Assembly (NCBI GenBank): GCA_021774015.1
Contig: JAJFJO010000107.1
Location: 1 to 8,904, forward strand
Source of the DNA: Gammaproteobacteria bacterium
GTDB lineage: Bacteria; Pseudomonadota; Gammaproteobacteria; Coxiellales; Coxiellaceae
Reading direction: 5' to 3'
Length of the DNA: 8,904 nt
The translations under genes and the position numbers were made by a program. The number at the start of each line of letters is the position of its first letter. Position 1 is the stretch's first letter. Shown piece after piece: positions 1 to 5,148 of this stretch. Below the pieces are notes generated by a model. It worked only from the letters and a program-made list of their open reading frames with translations, was not told where the DNA came from and ran no database searches.

Positions 1-182
1 TATTTGAGAAATCGGCTAAACCGATAAACTTCTTCTAAATCAGGTTTATTGCCTCTGTAAAAAGAGTTCATTGTTAGTTTCCGCAAACTGTCATCCATCT
101 CAGTGACATTCGCATCTAACTTTGTTTCATTTTCTAATTCTACGACAGGTTCTGCCTCTATTTTCATCTTTGTATTTTCCAT
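1..182 (-). CDS. Unrecognised protein, N-terminal 60 residues only (runs off the left edge)
   Basis: An open frame begins at an ATG (complement of 180-182), six bases after the stop codon of the GNAT-like gene, and stays open to the window edge. The visible part starts MENTKMKIEAEPVVELENE, is acidic and low in complexity for about 30 residues, and then becomes more globular (DSLRKLTMNSFYRGNKPDLEEVYRFSRF). There is no signal peptide or membrane segment in this part. I do not recognise the family. The tight spacing suggests co-transcription with, and possibly translational coupling to, the upstream gene. The ribosome binding site is weak (AGAGA about 15 bases upstream), which fits coupling. A later in-frame start (residue 6) cannot be excluded. 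Reality of the gene is inferred from position, frame openness and protein-like composition. Confidence 0.55.
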   Translation of the reverse strand, partial: MENTKMKIEAEPVVELENETKLDANVTEMDDSLRKLTMNSFYRGNKPDLEEVYRFSRFLK

Positions 183-188
183 AGTTAT

Positions 189-1316
189 CTACGCAATCTC
201 TTTTTCATATACACGATAGGTTTTATAGACCTGCCCGCCTAAACGCCGACCCAAATTACACATAAAGGTGTTATCTTCATGAACCATTGACATATCAACA
301 GCAGTGAATCCTTTTTCTTTTGCATAACCGAGCACTTTATAACACATCGCAGGGCCCAAACCAATTTTTTGGTATTCTTCATACATCCCCAACAACATAA
401 TGCGCACTCGGCGATAATTTTTTTTCTTTAATGTAAGTAGTTTAAAAATTCCAGTTGGAAACAAATTACCTTTTTTGACCTTCACCAACAGTTCATTCAC
501 ATCAGGGATAGCGCACACAAAGGCAATGGGCTTCCCACCAACTTCGGCAAAAAGACACATATTAGGGTCGATAATAGGCTTCATCATTTTAGTAAAGTGC
601 CTCGCCTCTTCCTCAGTAATAGGCGCGAAATTTTGGCCGTTTACCTTTTCAAAATCATTAAAAAGCACCACAACCTTTTTAACTTCTTCATCGATATCTT
701 TAAAGTTTAGTTGACGAAACGTAATACCTTTGCGCTCTGTCACACGATCCAGCAACATTTTACCTCGATGAAATGGCAATGTATTGCCCATATCATCCAC
801 TTCATAAGCATATAGATCTGCCTGTTTCTTAAAGCCATGGTTAGCTAATAAGTCCTGATAATAATTTGGGTGATAAGCCAGAGGCACGGGAGGTAGGGAA
901 TCAAAACCTTCAATCAAAGCACCCTGTGGCTCATTAGAATAATAGTCAACCGGGCCTCGAATGCTCGTTAATCCTCGTTCAAGCAACCACTGTTTCGCGG
1001 TATGAAATAACTGATCCGCCACTTCCTGATCATTGATACATTCAAATGAACCAAAAAAACCAACGGGCTCTTTATGATAATCGTTATACTGATTATTAAT
1101 GTACGCACAAATTCTTCCTGCAGGAACGTTATCCTTATAAGCAATATAAAACTGTGCATCACCATGGCGATAAAACGGATGCTTTGTTTTCATAAAACCA
1201 CGGAGATCAACTTTCAGCACAGGAACGTACAGAGGGTAGTTGGCATAAACCTGATCTGTGAGATTAAGAAAGTCTTTCCTTTGCTTTCTAGAAGCCACTT
1301 TCTGTATTGATATCAT
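189..1316 (-). CDS. GNAT-fold N-acetyltransferase-like protein of unknown substrate
   Basis: A 375-residue soluble protein. The open frame extends upstream to 1361, but I place the start at the ATG of 1316 because AAGGAAG lies eight bases before it. The C-terminal third carries a GNAT-type acetyl-CoA-binding signature: a beta strand RVRIMLLGMY followed by EEYQKIGLG at about residues 313-321, matching the Q/R-x-x-G-x-G/A pattern. The N-terminal half has the pattern SIRGPVDYYSNEPQGALIEG (about 118-137), followed by PLAYHPNYY. I recall this arrangement from large uncharacterised bacterial GNAT-like proteins of roughly this length, which resemble a tandem GNAT fold. The substrate is unknown and catalytic activity is not proven by the sequence. 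It is followed after six bases by another minus-strand gene, so the two probably form an operon. Confidence 0.75.
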   Translation of the reverse strand: MISIQKVASRKQRKDFLNLTDQVYANYPLYVPVLKVDLRGFMKTKHPFYRHGDAQFYIAYKDNVPAGRICAYINNQYNDYHKEPVGFFGSFECINDQEVADQLFHTAKQWLLERGLTSIRGPVDYYSNEPQGALIEGFDSLPPVPLAYHPNYYQDLLANHGFKKQADLYAYEVDDMGNTLPFHRGKMLLDRVTERKGITFRQLNFKDIDEEVKKVVVLFNDFEKVNGQNFAPITEEEARHFTKMMKPIIDPNMCLFAEVGGKPIAFVCAIPDVNELLVKVKKGNLFPTGIFKLLTLKKKNYRRVRIMLLGMYEEYQKIGLGPAMCYKVLGYAKEKGFTAVDMSMVHEDNTFMCNLGRRLGGQVYKTYRVYEKEIA

Positions 1317-1324
1317 TATTACCG

Positions 1325-1331
1325 CTTCCTT
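1325..1331 (-). promoter_or_regulatory. Ribosome binding site that fixes the GNAT-like gene start
   Basis: Reading the minus strand, AAGGAAG stands eight bases before the ATG at 1316. The alternative start 15 codons upstream (1361) would add a Cys/Ile-rich extension without a comparable site, so 1316 is preferred. Confidence 0.6.
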
Positions 1332-1392
1332 CACAACTGAACAAATAATGCGCAAGCACAAACAATGCTTGGATTACCCCAGCAAAGGCGCA

Positions 1393-1422
1393 ATTGTGTC
1401 ATGGACTAGTATAAAACGTCAA
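1393..1422 (-). promoter_or_regulatory. Candidate sigma-70 promoter for the GNAT-like gene pair
   Basis: On the minus strand TTGACG (complement of 1417-1422) is followed after 18 bases by CACAAT (complement of 1393-1398). The -35 matches the consensus at five of six positions and the -10 at four of six. It would start transcription near 1386, leaving a leader of about 70 nt before the ATG at 1316. A second, weaker candidate lies further upstream: TTGACC (1470-1475), 17 bases, TCTATT (1447-1452). The leader contains a small 6-bp hairpin (1353-1358 with 1366-1371, 7-base loop) without an obvious role. Nothing else in 1317-1576 could be supported. Confidence 0.35.
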
Positions 1423-1576
1423 TATATTGTGCTTATATATAGTGCCAATAGATAGTAACTCTCACTTTTGGTCAATCTTGGACGAAAACTGTATTCAAAG
1501 TGCTCATGTATTATGTATACACTGCGCCTCTTTTTGGTGGGTGCTTCTGGGCTAAATCTATACCAACTCAAAATGA

Positions 1577-2176
1577 TTAGGTATAGCGGATCAACCCAAT
1601 ATAAATGCCCTGAACTTGTACGCGATCAGCAGAATAAACCATCGGCTCCAAACGCTGGTTAGCTGGCAGCAAAGAAATCGTCTTTTGGTCTGAATTGCGC
1701 TGTAGGCGCTTTAAAGTAGCCTCTTGCTGATCCACCAAGGCAACTACAATTTGACCATTTTCAGCGGTATCAGAACTCTCACAAACGATAATGTCACCAT
1801 CAAAGATACCCTCTTCAATCATCGAGTCCCCCTTAACTCTTAAGGCATAGCGGTTTTCACCTAAAAAGACATCGGCAACTGAAATGCTCTCTTGCTCCCC
1901 TATCGCCTCAATCGGCCGACCCGCAGCAATCGAGCCCATCAATGGCAATTCTTTTGCTGCCTCGTTTTCAGAAATAATACGAATATTACGATGCCGCTTT
2001 GGCAACAGCTCAATCTTGCCTGCTTTTTCTAACGCACGAAGATAACGATGCACCACACCACGCGAGGTTATCCCAATCCCAAGCGCTATTTCCGCCACGG
2101 TGGGAGAATAATCGTTATTAGTAATATAGAATTCAATAAAGTCTAGCGTCTTACGTTGGCTGAGCGTTAACATCAT
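1577..2176 (-). CDS. lexA: LexA repressor, self-cleaving regulator of the SOS response
   Basis: This 199-residue protein has the usual LexA length and layout. Residues 1-70 form a winged helix-turn-helix DNA-binding domain (EIALGIGITSRGVVHRYLRA at about 29-48). A hinge follows, then an S24 peptidase domain. The autocleavage bond is Ala85-Gly86 in GSIAAGRPIE. The catalytic Ser118 lies in VKGDSMIEEG and the general base Lys156 in ATLKRL. In this family RecA filaments on single-stranded DNA stimulate self-cleavage and so release the repressor from SOS promoters. The segment after the recognition helix (HRYLRALEKAG, then LPKRHRNIRI) resembles alphaproteobacterial LexA (HR..ALEERG...LPNRARAI) more than E. 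coli LexA. The upstream operator fits this and suggests autoregulation. The frame begins with two ATGs (2176 and 2173); either may be used. It is probably a one-gene transcript from its own promoter. Confidence 0.93.
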   Translation of the reverse strand: MMLTLSQRKTLDFIEFYITNNDYSPTVAEIALGIGITSRGVVHRYLRALEKAGKIELLPKRHRNIRIISENEAAKELPLMGSIAAGRPIEAIGEQESISVADVFLGENRYALRVKGDSMIEEGIFDGDIIVCESSDTAENGQIVVALVDQQEATLKRLQRNSDQKTISLLPANQRLEPMVYSADRVQVQGIYIGLIRYT

Positions 2177-2179
2177 TAG

Positions 2180-2194
2180 GTTCTCTTTTTGTTC
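2180..2194 (-). promoter_or_regulatory. Probable LexA operator GTTC-N7-GTTC upstream of lexA
   Basis: The plus strand reads GTTC (2180-2183), seven bases, GTTC (2191-2194). On the minus strand this is GAAC-N7-GAAC. The identity extends to GTTCTC in both halves, an 11-bp direct repeat, about one helical turn. GTTC-N7-GTTC is the published LexA box of Alphaproteobacteria. It lies four bases upstream of the first lexA ATG, overlaps the AGAG ribosome binding site, and falls at about +6 to +20 of the predicted transcript. Bound LexA there could block transcription. Function is inferred. Confidence 0.6.
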
Positions 2195-2206
2195 TCAATG
2201 AGGTAG

Positions 2207-2235
2207 ATGGTAACGCCTCAACCGATCGAGGTCAA
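2207..2235 (-). promoter_or_regulatory. Predicted lexA promoter
   Basis: On the minus strand TTGACC (complement of 2230-2235; five of six to consensus) is followed by exactly 17 bases and then TACCAT (complement of 2207-2212; four of six). The predicted start is near 2200, giving a leader of about 24 nt that contains the direct-repeat operator. The -35 is part of a tandem repeat, so an identical TTGACC occurs 15 bp further upstream (2245-2250). Confidence 0.5.
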
Positions 2236-2279
2236 CCCGATCGAGGTCAACCCAATCGCTCGACAGCCAATCGTTCTAC
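2220..2279. repeat. Four-unit degenerate 15-bp tandem repeat across the thioesterase 3' end and lexA promoter
   Basis: Units are 2220-2234, 2235-2249, 2250-2264 and 2265-2279. All share the plus-strand core CC[A/G]ATCG in register. The two left units differ at only one base of fifteen, and the two right units at three. The right pair encodes the duplicated VERLA-VERLG ending of the thioesterase. The third unit contains its TGA stop (2247-2249) and a -35-like TTGACC; the fourth repeats both. The period is a multiple of three, so unit gain or loss keeps the reading frame. Confidence 0.75.
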
Positions 2280-2666
2280 AGGAGCAGGGTGACCTTCATC
2301 ATCTATCGCAACATAAGTAAAAAGACCCTCAGTAACAATGCGCCGACCAGCCTCATGATAACCAAGCGCCCAGGTTTCTATATGAATAGCTATTGAGGTT
2401 CGACCAATCTTCAACAGTTTTCCATAACAACAAATCGTATCCCCTACTTTTACAGGAGCAATAAACTGCATCGAGTCAATCGCTACCGTTGTAATTCGCT
2501 GCGATGTATATTTTCGAACTTCAACTGCACCGGCTAAATCCATATTAGACACGACCCAACCACCAAATATATCACCATTAAAATTTGTATTTGCTGGCAT
2601 GGCCAGTGTTCGAATTGCTAAGTCACCATCCGGCTTACGTTCTTCTTGTTGCACATCATCTTGCAT
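2247..2666 (-). CDS. yciA: YciA-family acyl-CoA thioesterase (hotdog fold)
   Basis: A 139-residue cytosolic enzyme expected to hydrolyse acyl-CoA thioesters to free acids and CoA. It aligns along its length with E. coli YciA: GDLAIRTLAMPANTNFNGDI at 14-33 against GDLVLRTLAMPADTNANGDI, followed by FGGW, then the central helix (VVSNMDLAGAVEV), the PVKVGDTICCYG strand and the GLFTYVAIDDEGHPAPVE strand. The NGDIFGGW motif (30-37) carries the family's catalytic Asp. I chose the ATG at 2666 because GGGGAG stands six bases upstream; the ATG at 2684 lacks such a site. The C terminus ends VERLAVERLG, an extension beyond E. coli YciA made by a DNA tandem repeat. It is transcribed divergently from minC and lies upstream of lexA. 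Confidence 0.9.
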   Translation of the reverse strand: MQDDVQQEERKPDGDLAIRTLAMPANTNFNGDIFGGWVVSNMDLAGAVEVRKYTSQRITTVAIDSMQFIAPVKVGDTICCYGKLLKIGRTSIAIHIETWALGYHEAGRRIVTEGLFTYVAIDDEGHPAPVERLAVERLG

Positions 2667-2672
2667 TGCTAG

Positions 2673-2678
2673 CTCCCC
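2673..2678 (-). promoter_or_regulatory. Ribosome binding site that fixes the thioesterase start
   Basis: GGGGAG on the minus strand, six bases before the ATG at 2666. It selects this start over the in-frame ATG at 2684. Confidence 0.6.
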
Positions 2679-2696
2679 GATCATTCAAGACTTTTT

Positions 2697-2725
2697 ATTG
2701 TAGTCTTTTCATGTGACTCATGCTA
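2697..2725 (-). promoter_or_regulatory. Possible promoter of the thioesterase gene in the divergent gap with minC
   Basis: TACAAT (complement of 2697-2702) is a good -10 hexamer (five of six), but the -35 at 17-bp spacing is poor (TAGCAT, complement of 2720-2725). The predicted start near 2690 would give a leader of about 24 nt. The 103-bp gap at 2667-2769 should also hold the minCDE promoter. The best I see on the plus strand is an extended -10, TGCTATTCT at 2721-2729, without a well-placed -35, so I do not annotate it. Confidence 0.3.
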
Positions 2726-2769
2726 TTCTCATGGCACATTAATGGATCATATGGATAACGATTTAACCC

Positions 2770-3513
2770 ATGAGCAAAATTTTGAAACAAGATGGAGCTT
2801 GCTTTCAGCTTAAAGCCGATTTTTTCCCTATGACGGTTTTAAAGCTAAATCACTTCGACCCTCAAATCATCGCTAAAGAACTCAAGCAAACAACAATTGC
2901 TGCACCTAATTACTTTAAAAATACACCGTTAATTATCGACGTTAAAGATTGGGGCGAAAGTTATAGCAACCTGGACATAGAAGGCTTGTGTAAAGTGCTT
3001 CGAGACCAGCAAATTATTCCTATCGGCGTTCGTGGCTTACCCAGCAAACAAACAGCAATCGCGACTGATCACGGTTTAGCAATCATCAACCCACCCAAAA
3101 AAGCCAAAGAAGAACAGCAACCTTCATTAGCCACTAAGCAAAAAAATAGCACGGCACCAACAAAAACAAAACAGGCTAACCTGGTCACCAATTCCAAAAT
3201 TATTACCAAACCTATACGTGCTGGCACACAAGTCTATGCGAAAGGTGGTGATCTTGTTGTATTAGCCGCAGTCAATGCCGGAGGTGAATGTCTTGCTGAT
3301 GGTAATATTCATATTTATGGGCCGCTCCGCGGTCGTGCATTAGCCGGTGCCAGTGGCAAACAAGACGCGCGTATTTTTTGCAGTACACTAGATGCCGAAT
3401 TAGTCTCTATTGCAGGGCAGTACTTAGCGCATGAAAATATTAAATCACCATCATCAACAAACATGGTGCAAATTTATTTGCATAATGACAAATTAAAAAT
3501 TGACACGGTTTAA
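2770..3513 (+). CDS. minC: MinC, septum-site inhibitor of FtsZ assembly
   Basis: A 247-residue MinC, slightly longer than the 231 of E. coli. The N-terminal domain (about 10-108; FQLKADFFPMTVLKL, ..NTPLIIDVKDW.., IPIGVRG) is the part that antagonises FtsZ polymerisation. A Lys/Gln/Thr-rich linker follows (about 110-145). The C-terminal beta-helix domain (about 147-247) contains PIRAGTQVYAKGGDLVVLAA, ADGNIHIYG and the signature RGRALAGASG (187-196) used for dimerisation and MinD binding. MinC acts at the membrane only when recruited by MinD. The start at 2770 is the first possible one after an in-frame TAA at 2764-2766; the ribosome binding site is weak. It is the first gene of minCDE, with 23 bases to minD. 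The coding sequence is intact, although its partner minD is interrupted. Confidence 0.95.
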   Translation: MSKILKQDGACFQLKADFFPMTVLKLNHFDPQIIAKELKQTTIAAPNYFKNTPLIIDVKDWGESYSNLDIEGLCKVLRDQQIIPIGVRGLPSKQTAIATDHGLAIINPPKKAKEEQQPSLATKQKNSTAPTKTKQANLVTNSKIITKPIRAGTQVYAKGGDLVVLAAVNAGGECLADGNIHIYGPLRGRALAGASGKQDARIFCSTLDAELVSIAGQYLAHENIKSPSSTNMVQIYLHNDKLKIDTV

Positions 3514-3536
3514 CTGGTTAAAAGGAGACACTAAAC

Positions 3537-4373
3537 GTGACTAAAGTCGTTGTAATAACCTCAGGTAAAGGCGGTGTGGGCAAAACTACAACTAGCGCCT
3601 CGTTTTCAACCGGCCTTGCATAATTGGGCTTTAAGACTGCTGTTATCGATTTTGACATTGGCTTACGCAATTTAGACCTTGTCTTAGGCTGCGAACGTCG
3701 GGTAGTTTATGATATCGCCAATGTTATTAATGGTGATGCCACATTAAACCAGGCTCTCATTAAAGATAGAACCACACCTAATCTCTACATCCTTGCGGCA
3801 TCACAAACTCGCGACAAAGATGTGCTAACAAAAGAAGGCGTCAGCAAAATTATCGAAGAGCTTAAAGAAAGCAACTTCGATTATATTGTTTGTGATTCAC
3901 CTGCAGGTATTGAAAAAGGTGCGCATATGGCGATGTATTATGCTGATAGTGCCATCATCGTTACCAACCCTGAAGTATCTTCAGTACGCGACTCAGATCG
4001 CATCCTCGGGCTATTGGCTAGTAAAACGCAGCGCGCTGAAAAAGGCGAAACACCGATTGAAGAACACTTATTGGTTACTCGCTTCTCTAGCAAACGTGCA
4101 AGCATGGGTGAAATGCTTGCACTAGAGGATATACAAGAGTTGCTCGGCGTTCCTTTGCTAGGTGTTATAATGGAATCCCCTGCTGTTTTGAATGCGTCCA
4201 ACTCAGGTGTGCCTGTTATTTTGGATGATAAGAGCGATGCGGGTCAGGAATACACACGCGTGGTTCGTCGTTTCCTAGGTAAAGCGCCTGCGTTTGACCC
4301 TAAAGAACTCCTTAAAGAAAAAAAAGGGTTATTTAAACGTCTCTTTAAAAGCCAAAAGGAGGCAGTAGCATGA
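3537..4373 (+). pseudogene. minD: minD (cell-division ATPase) interrupted by an in-frame TAA at codon 29
   Basis: MinD is the membrane-cycling ATPase that recruits MinC and is displaced by MinE. Translation should begin at GTG 3537, with GGAG nine bases upstream, giving MTKVVVITSGKGGVGKTTTS with the deviant Walker A (Lys11, Lys16). After TGLA, codon 29 (3621-3623) is TAA. The same frame then continues for 249 codons without a gap: VIDFDIGLRNLD with Asp38 and Asp40 at the E. coli positions, VCDSPAGIEKG, TNPEVSSVRDSDRILG, and a C-terminal amphipathic membrane-targeting helix KKGLFKRLF. The intact length would be 278 residues (E. coli 270). Related MinDs have Leu or Gln at this position, so TTA-to-TAA or CAA-to-TAA would explain it. 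An open frame from TTG 3624 exists but lacks the P-loop and any ribosome binding site. Another oddity is GVIMESP where relatives have GVIPE. Without readthrough, MinD is lost. Confidence 0.85.
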
Positions 4374-4639
4374 GATTAATGAAATATTTGCGCGGCAACA
4401 AAACCACAGCTCAGGTAGCTAAAGATCGTTTGCATATTATCATTGCGCAAGAACGTTCTGAGAAAGATGGCCAAGACTACTTGCCATTAATGCGTAAAGA
4501 AATCTTGGACGTTATTGCAAAATATACGCAAGTGAATCTTGAGCAAGTTAAAGTGGATTTTCACACAGATAATAATAATTCTGTTTTAGAGTTGAATGTT
4601 GTGTTGCCTGAGAAAATGGCTGAAGCTGAAGCTTCTTAG
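4370..4639 (+). CDS. minE: MinE, topological specificity factor for division-site placement
   Basis: An 89-residue MinE, close to the 88 of E. coli. It stimulates MinD ATPase, displaces MinC and drives pole-to-pole oscillation. An N-terminal membrane-binding stretch (MRLMKYLRG) is followed by the MinD-contact helix (TAQVAKDRLHIIIAQER, about 13-29). The topological-specificity domain comes next (YLPLMRKEILDVIAKYTQV, about 37-55, and SVLELNVVLPE). The start at 4370 overlaps the minD stop as ATGA and has AGGAGG seven bases upstream; an alternative ATG lies at codon 4. The overlap suggests translational coupling to minD, so a stop early in minD could lower MinE synthesis, although its own strong ribosome binding site may compensate. 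The gene shows no sign of decay. Confidence 0.95.
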   Translation: MRLMKYLRGNKTTAQVAKDRLHIIIAQERSEKDGQDYLPLMRKEILDVIAKYTQVNLEQVKVDFHTDNNNSVLELNVVLPEKMAEAEAS

Positions 4640-4649
4640 CACATGAATT

Positions 4650-4698
4650 CCGGATATTAAGATTTTCTAAACACTCTTGAAGAAAATCTTAATACCGG
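4650..4698. terminator. Long imperfect inverted repeat between convergent operons, probable terminator
   Basis: The left arm 4650-4668 (CCGGATATTAAGATTTTCT) pairs with the right arm 4681-4698 (AGAAAATCTTAATACCGG). There are 18 pairs, one bulged A and a 12-base loop. Pairing can extend outward through a G-T wobble to about 4647/4701. It fills most of the 73-bp gap between minE (plus) and the SnoaL-like gene (minus), where a bidirectional terminator is expected. There is no T-run after either arm, so it is not a classical intrinsic terminator; it could instead stabilise the 3' ends of both mRNAs or be a remnant of a palindromic repeat. Confidence 0.6.
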
Positions 4699-4712
4699 GA
4701 TAATACTCCTAT

Positions 4713-5135
4713 CTAACTCAACATCTCAGACAAAGACTGATACTCGCCAATTTGAGTTAAAATCGCATACATATCAACCAAAGCGCGATATTCAATCACC
4801 TTGCCATCCTTCAATGTATAAATAGTAATGCCATCATAAGTCACTTCTGCATGAGCTGGAGAAACAGCAAACAAACCGCCCACATGCGTACCTTTTGCAC
4901 GCCAACGACTCACAACCTTATCATCTTCTGCGATAAAATCTTCCCAGCGCATTAAAATATCCGGGAATGCACCCAACCACTTGTTAGCGATTTCCTTCAT
5001 CGATACGTGGCCTTGCTTTTTATTGATTGGGCTATGAATGATTGCATTCTCTGCAAACACATCATCAATCGCATTGAGATTTTTATTTTCCCATAACTCT
5101 TTTGCAAAATTAATAATAATGTCTTTATTGTTCAC
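4713..5135 (-). CDS. SnoaL-like (NTF2 fold) small protein, function unknown
   Basis: A 140-residue protein with the layout of SnoaL-like polyketide-cyclase/ester-cyclase proteins: helix DIIINFAKELWENKNLNAID, then FAENAIIHSP, a KEIANKWLGAFPDILMRWED segment with the following strand (VVSRWRAKGTHVGGLFAVSP), TYDGITIYTLKDGKVIEYRA, and VDMYAILTQIGEY at the end. The family includes cyclases, isomerases and many proteins of unknown role, so no substrate can be assigned. It is read as GTG at 5135, with AGGAG seven bases upstream. It begins 13 bases after the ligA stop, so it is the last gene of the smc-zipA-ligA transcript. I see no functional link to DNA ligation or division. Confidence 0.8.
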   Translation of the reverse strand: MNNKDIIINFAKELWENKNLNAIDDVFAENAIIHSPINKKQGHVSMKEIANKWLGAFPDILMRWEDFIAEDDKVVSRWRAKGTHVGGLFAVSPAHAEVTYDGITIYTLKDGKVIEYRALVDMYAILTQIGEYQSLSEMLS

Positions 5136-5148
5136 TATAATACTCCTT

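Noticed and set aside
66..80. GTTC-N7-GTTT, a near match to the proposed LexA box
   Set aside because: It is one base off, lies inside a coding sequence and is not near a promoter; chance matches to a two-tetramer motif are expected.
1500..1530. E. coli-type SOS box (CTGT-N8-ACAG) in the gap downstream of lexA
   Set aside because: ACTGTATTC and TGTATACAC occur near each other but do not form the required palindrome, and the position is not upstream of lexA.
1558..1586. Hairpin CTATACC...GGTATAG as a lexA terminator
   Set aside because: Only seven pairs with a 15-base loop, spanning the stop codon, and no T-run follows. Too weak to call.
1468..1662. Plus-strand small open frame overlapping the lexA 3' end
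   Set aside because: It overlaps lexA on the opposite strand, has no ribosome binding site and no recognisable protein character.
3621..3623. TAA reassigned to a sense codon in this organism
   Set aside because: minC, lexA, zipA and ligA all end in TAA at the positions expected from family lengths, so TAA works as an ordinary stop here.
3624..4373. minD as an intact gene starting at TTG 3624
   Set aside because: This start directly follows the stop, has no ribosome binding site, and would delete the Walker A loop. The natural start with ribosome binding site and P-loop is at 3537.
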